Positions 48,240-50,209 of a stretch of 50,209 bases of DNA are shown here, one piece after another. The translations under genes and the position numbers were made by a program. The DNA comes from Endozoicomonas acroporae (GTDB taxonomy: Bacteria; Pseudomonadota; Gammaproteobacteria; Pseudomonadales; Endozoicomonadaceae), in the NCBI RefSeq assembly GCF_002864045.1, contig NZ_PJPV01000020.1, positions 1 through 50,209 of the forward strand. The letters run 5' to 3'. Position 1 is the stretch's first letter. Each line of letters starts with the position of its first letter. The notes beneath the pieces were generated by a model. That model saw nothing but the letters and a program-made list of their open reading frames with translations. It did no database searches and had not been told where the DNA came from.

Positions 48240-50209
48240 TTAGTTTTTACTGGCTTTTTTTCTCTTCCTTTTTCTCTTTTTTGGTTTATTTATTTGCTCT
48301 TCTAAATATTCTTCAGCGGTAAAATAACAGTCATCCGAAAATTGCCCGCCCTCATCAGCAGTAAAATATGTCTCGTCTGCCGCCCACTCGCCGCTGCTAA
48401 GTGACACAGAGCCATGAGGCTCTGAGAGAACGGCTAACTTTTCCTTTATTTGCTCAATAACTATTTTCATTGAATCCTGGTTCCCAAGCTTGTTCACCGG
48501 GATTTCAATGACCTCAAATCCTAATTTTTTCAGCAGAGCGACTTTCAATAAAGTCGAACCATTCCTGATTTTGAAATCACCACTAACGTAATGGGAAGGT
48601 CCCTGAACGTCGATCACCGTGTTGTAATCTGGCAGTTGCAGGTCAACCGGAGGTAGTGAGTTCAGACTCTTTTCTTCTTCAATCTGCAAAGACGGAAGGC
48701 TCAATCGGAGTTGCTCGCAGAAGGTAGATTGAGATTGTGAAATAATTGTCTGGTAATAGGGGACCACCGGACACGGTCGCCCAAGCCAACTGGCGGCCAT
48801 GGCAATGACGGTTTGAGCCTCTATATTGTTCGGGGATGTATTGCCCAGGCGAGAAAATAGTTCACCTATGTGCTTTTCAAGCGGGTTTTTATTATCTCTA
48901 CCGAAGTACAGATATAACCTGGCACAGAATACCATGGCTCCCCAGAGAGACATCCATGTATTTTGCAGAGAAAGCTGAGGGGTTTCACTGATTCTGTCGG
49001 CAAGAGAACCGAACATAGATTTAACCAGGTTCAGCTCAATGGCCTCACCCAGTTTTGCCATGGCCCACAGCAGGTTGACGGTACCTTGAGTATTGAAGTG
49101 GTCTCTCTCTTCTTTTGATTCGGCTGTGGTTTTTACATGGTACAACAGCGCGGCCAGGGTCTCTTTAAGCTTCGCTGTCTTCTCGAGCTCCAGCCCGTTG
49201 TCCACCAGTTTCGCCAAGGCCCACAACAGGTTGGCCACTCCCTGTGGCTTGAAGCGGTCTCTCTCTTCTTTCGATTCGGCTTTGGTTTTCACATGGTACA
49301 ACAGCGTAGCCAGGGCCTCTTTGAGCTTCGCTGTCTTCTCCAGCTCCAGTCCGTTGTCCACCAGTTTTGCCAAGGCCCACAGCAGGTTGGCGATATGCTG
49401 AGGAATAAAGCGGTCTTTCTGTTCTTTTGATTCGGCTTTGCTTGTCACATGGGGCAACAGCGCGGCTACGACCTGTTTGAGCTTCGGTGTTTTCTCCAGC
49501 TCCAGTCCATTGTCCACCAGTTTCGCCAAAGCCCACAGCAGGTTAGCGATAGCTTGAGTGTTAAAGTGGTCTTTCTCTTCTTTTGATTCGGCTTTGGTTT
49601 TCACATGGAGCAACAGTGCGGCCACGGCCTCTTTTAGCTTCGGTATCTTCTTCAGCTTCAGACCATTGTCCACCAGTTTTGCCATGGCCCACAGCAGGTT
49701 GGCGATATGCTGAGGAATAAAGCGGTCTTTCTGTTCTTTTGATTCTGCTTTGGTTGTCACATGGGGCAACAGCGCGGCTACGACCTGTTTGAGCTTCGGC
49801 GTTTTCTCCAGCTCCAGTCCATTGTCCACCAGTTTCGCCGAAGCCCACAGCAGGTTGGTGATATCCTGAGGATTAAAGTGATCTTTCTCTTCTTGTGATT
49901 CGGCTTTGGCTTTCACCCGGGACAGCAGCGCGACGACGGCTTCTTTGAGCTTCTGTGTTTTCTCAGGTTCCAGCCCGTTGTCCAACAGTTTCGCCAAGGC
50001 CCACAGCAGGCTGGCAACTTCCTGTGTGTTGAAGTGGTCTTTCTCTTCTTTTGATTCGGCTTTGGTTGTCACGTGGGGCAGCAGCGCGGCCACGGCCTCT
50101 TGGAACTGAGCTACCTTCTCCAGCCCGTTGTCTACCAGTTTCGCCAGAGTCCACAGCAGGTTGGCGGTAGCTTGAGTGTTGAAGTGGTCTTTCTCTTCTT
50201 TTGATTCGG
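48240..50209 (-). CDS. OPR-like repeat protein with RAP domain, paralogue 6 (partial, runs off the window)
   Basis: The frame is open to the window edge, so the N-terminus is missing; the internal Met at 50093 is not the true start. At least eight N/S-L-L-W motifs are seen, with repeat-start types (from the edge) NTQA, NTQE, NPQD, IPQH, NTQA, IPQH, KPQG, NTQG. The RAP-like domain and tail (T-Y-F-T-A-D-E-G-G, C-Y-F-T-A-E-E-Y, K-P-K-K-R-K-R-K-R-K-K) are as in the other copies. Two blocks of about 104 residues (two repeats) are nearly identical, pointing to recent internal duplication. The array probably continues beyond the window. Confidence 0.8.
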   Translation of the reverse strand, partial: ESKEEKDHFNTQATANLLWTLAKLVDNGLEKVAQFQEAVAALLPHVTTKAESKEEKDHFNTQEVASLLWALAKLLDNGLEPEKTQKLKEAVVALLSRVKAKAESQEEKDHFNPQDITNLLWASAKLVDNGLELEKTPKLKQVVAALLPHVTTKAESKEQKDRFIPQHIANLLWAMAKLVDNGLKLKKIPKLKEAVAALLLHVKTKAESKEEKDHFNTQAIANLLWALAKLVDNGLELEKTPKLKQVVAALLPHVTSKAESKEQKDRFIPQHIANLLWALAKLVDNGLELEKTAKLKEALATLLYHVKTKAESKEERDRFKPQGVANLLWALAKLVDNGLELEKTAKLKETLAALLYHVKTTAESKEERDHFNTQGTVNLLWAMAKLGEAIELNLVKSMFGSLADRISETPQLSLQNTWMSLWGAMVFCARLYLYFGRDNKNPLEKHIGELFSRLGNTSPNNIEAQTVIAMAASWLGRPCPVVPYYQTIISQSQSTFCEQLRLSLPSLQIEEEKSLNSLPPVDLQLPDYNTVIDVQGPSHYVSGDFKIRNGSTLLKVALLKKLGFEVIEIPVNKLGNQDSMKIVIEQIKEKLAVLSEPHGSVSLSSGEWAADETYFTADEGGQFSDDCYFTAEEYLEEQINKPKKRKRKRKKASKN

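Noticed and set aside
33127..50154. Many long alternative-frame ORFs within the array on both strands (Arg/Gly/Glu-rich or Ser/Phe-rich)
   Set aside because: They stay open only because the repeat unit is a multiple of three and lacks stops in those frames; they have no own starts, ribosome sites or domain logic.
32304..50209. Regular repeats as a CRISPR array
   Set aside because: Units of 150-156 bp are coding, continuous and without unique spacers.
32304..50209. ARM/HEAT or leucine-rich repeats
   Set aside because: The Trp in N-L-L-W-A-x-A-K-L and the C-terminal RAP-like domain fit OPR better, though a profile search is needed.

Overview
The window looks like a piece of the chromosome of an animal-associated gammaproteobacterium. 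Endozoicomonas or a close relative is my best guess. It mixes ordinary gammaproteobacterial housekeeping genes (birA-coaX, thiC with a TPP riboswitch, trpS, tal, a Tyr-Gly-Thr tRNA cluster) with large eukaryote-like proteins (RING/TRAF, serpin, RAP-domain repeat proteins), many decayed insertion sequences and small inverted-repeat elements. The genus assignment is inference from gene content; no 16S gene is present.

Layout. (1) 1-12.4 kb is an accessory region. It holds a RING/TRAF-zinc-finger/coiled-coil protein with two TRAF-like (MATH) domains, and a graveyard of IS982 and IS110 fragments inside or beside a broken SnoaL-like gene. A long GLUG-like beta-repeat membrane protein follows; its stop codon lies in the end of a small inverted-repeat element. 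Next come an ISNCY (ISDol1-like) element, itself split by a 160-bp MITE, a phosphomannomutase remnant, a REP-type transposase remnant, two small unknown genes and a serpin with an unusual C-terminal extension. (2) 12.7-15.8 kb carries a Uma2-type protein, a second copy of the 160-bp MITE, a VanZ-like protein, a DUF368 remnant, a CPBP protease-like protein and a Phd/VapC-type toxin-antitoxin pair. (3) 15.9-32.1 kb is mostly core genome: tRNA-Tyr/Gly/Thr, a SPOR protein, coaX, birA, a HisC-like aminotransferase, thiC with an 18-bp tandem repeat in its 3' end, an HD hydrolase, GNAT, a DUF523-DUF1722 protein, a hotdog thioesterase, transaldolase, a ribokinase-like protein, ybaN broken by another 160-bp element, a lipoprotein, trpS, a MATE transporter with an internal in-frame deletion and one unknown gene.

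(4) 32.3-50.2 kb is the standout: six head-to-tail paralogues on the minus strand, the last running off the window. Each has a conserved ~200-residue N-terminal module and 10-15 tandem 50-52-residue repeats with the core N-L-L-W-A-x-A-K-L. A RAP-like domain (V-I-D-V-Q-G-P ... L-G-F-E-V-I-E-I-P) and a lysine/arginine-rich tail follow. The repeat core and the C-terminal RAP domain match the organisation of octotricopeptide-repeat (OPR) RNA-binding proteins, known best from chloroplast and mitochondrial gene expression in algae and other eukaryotes. The residues at the start of each repeat fall into a few discrete, internally correlated types (I-P-Q-H-I, K-P-Q-E-V, N-T-Q-G/A-T/I, N-P-Q-E/D), and each paralogue has its own order of types. 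I read this as an expanding, recombining family of candidate sequence-specific RNA-binding proteins, possibly acting in the host. RNA binding, secretion and host targeting are inferences from sequence only.
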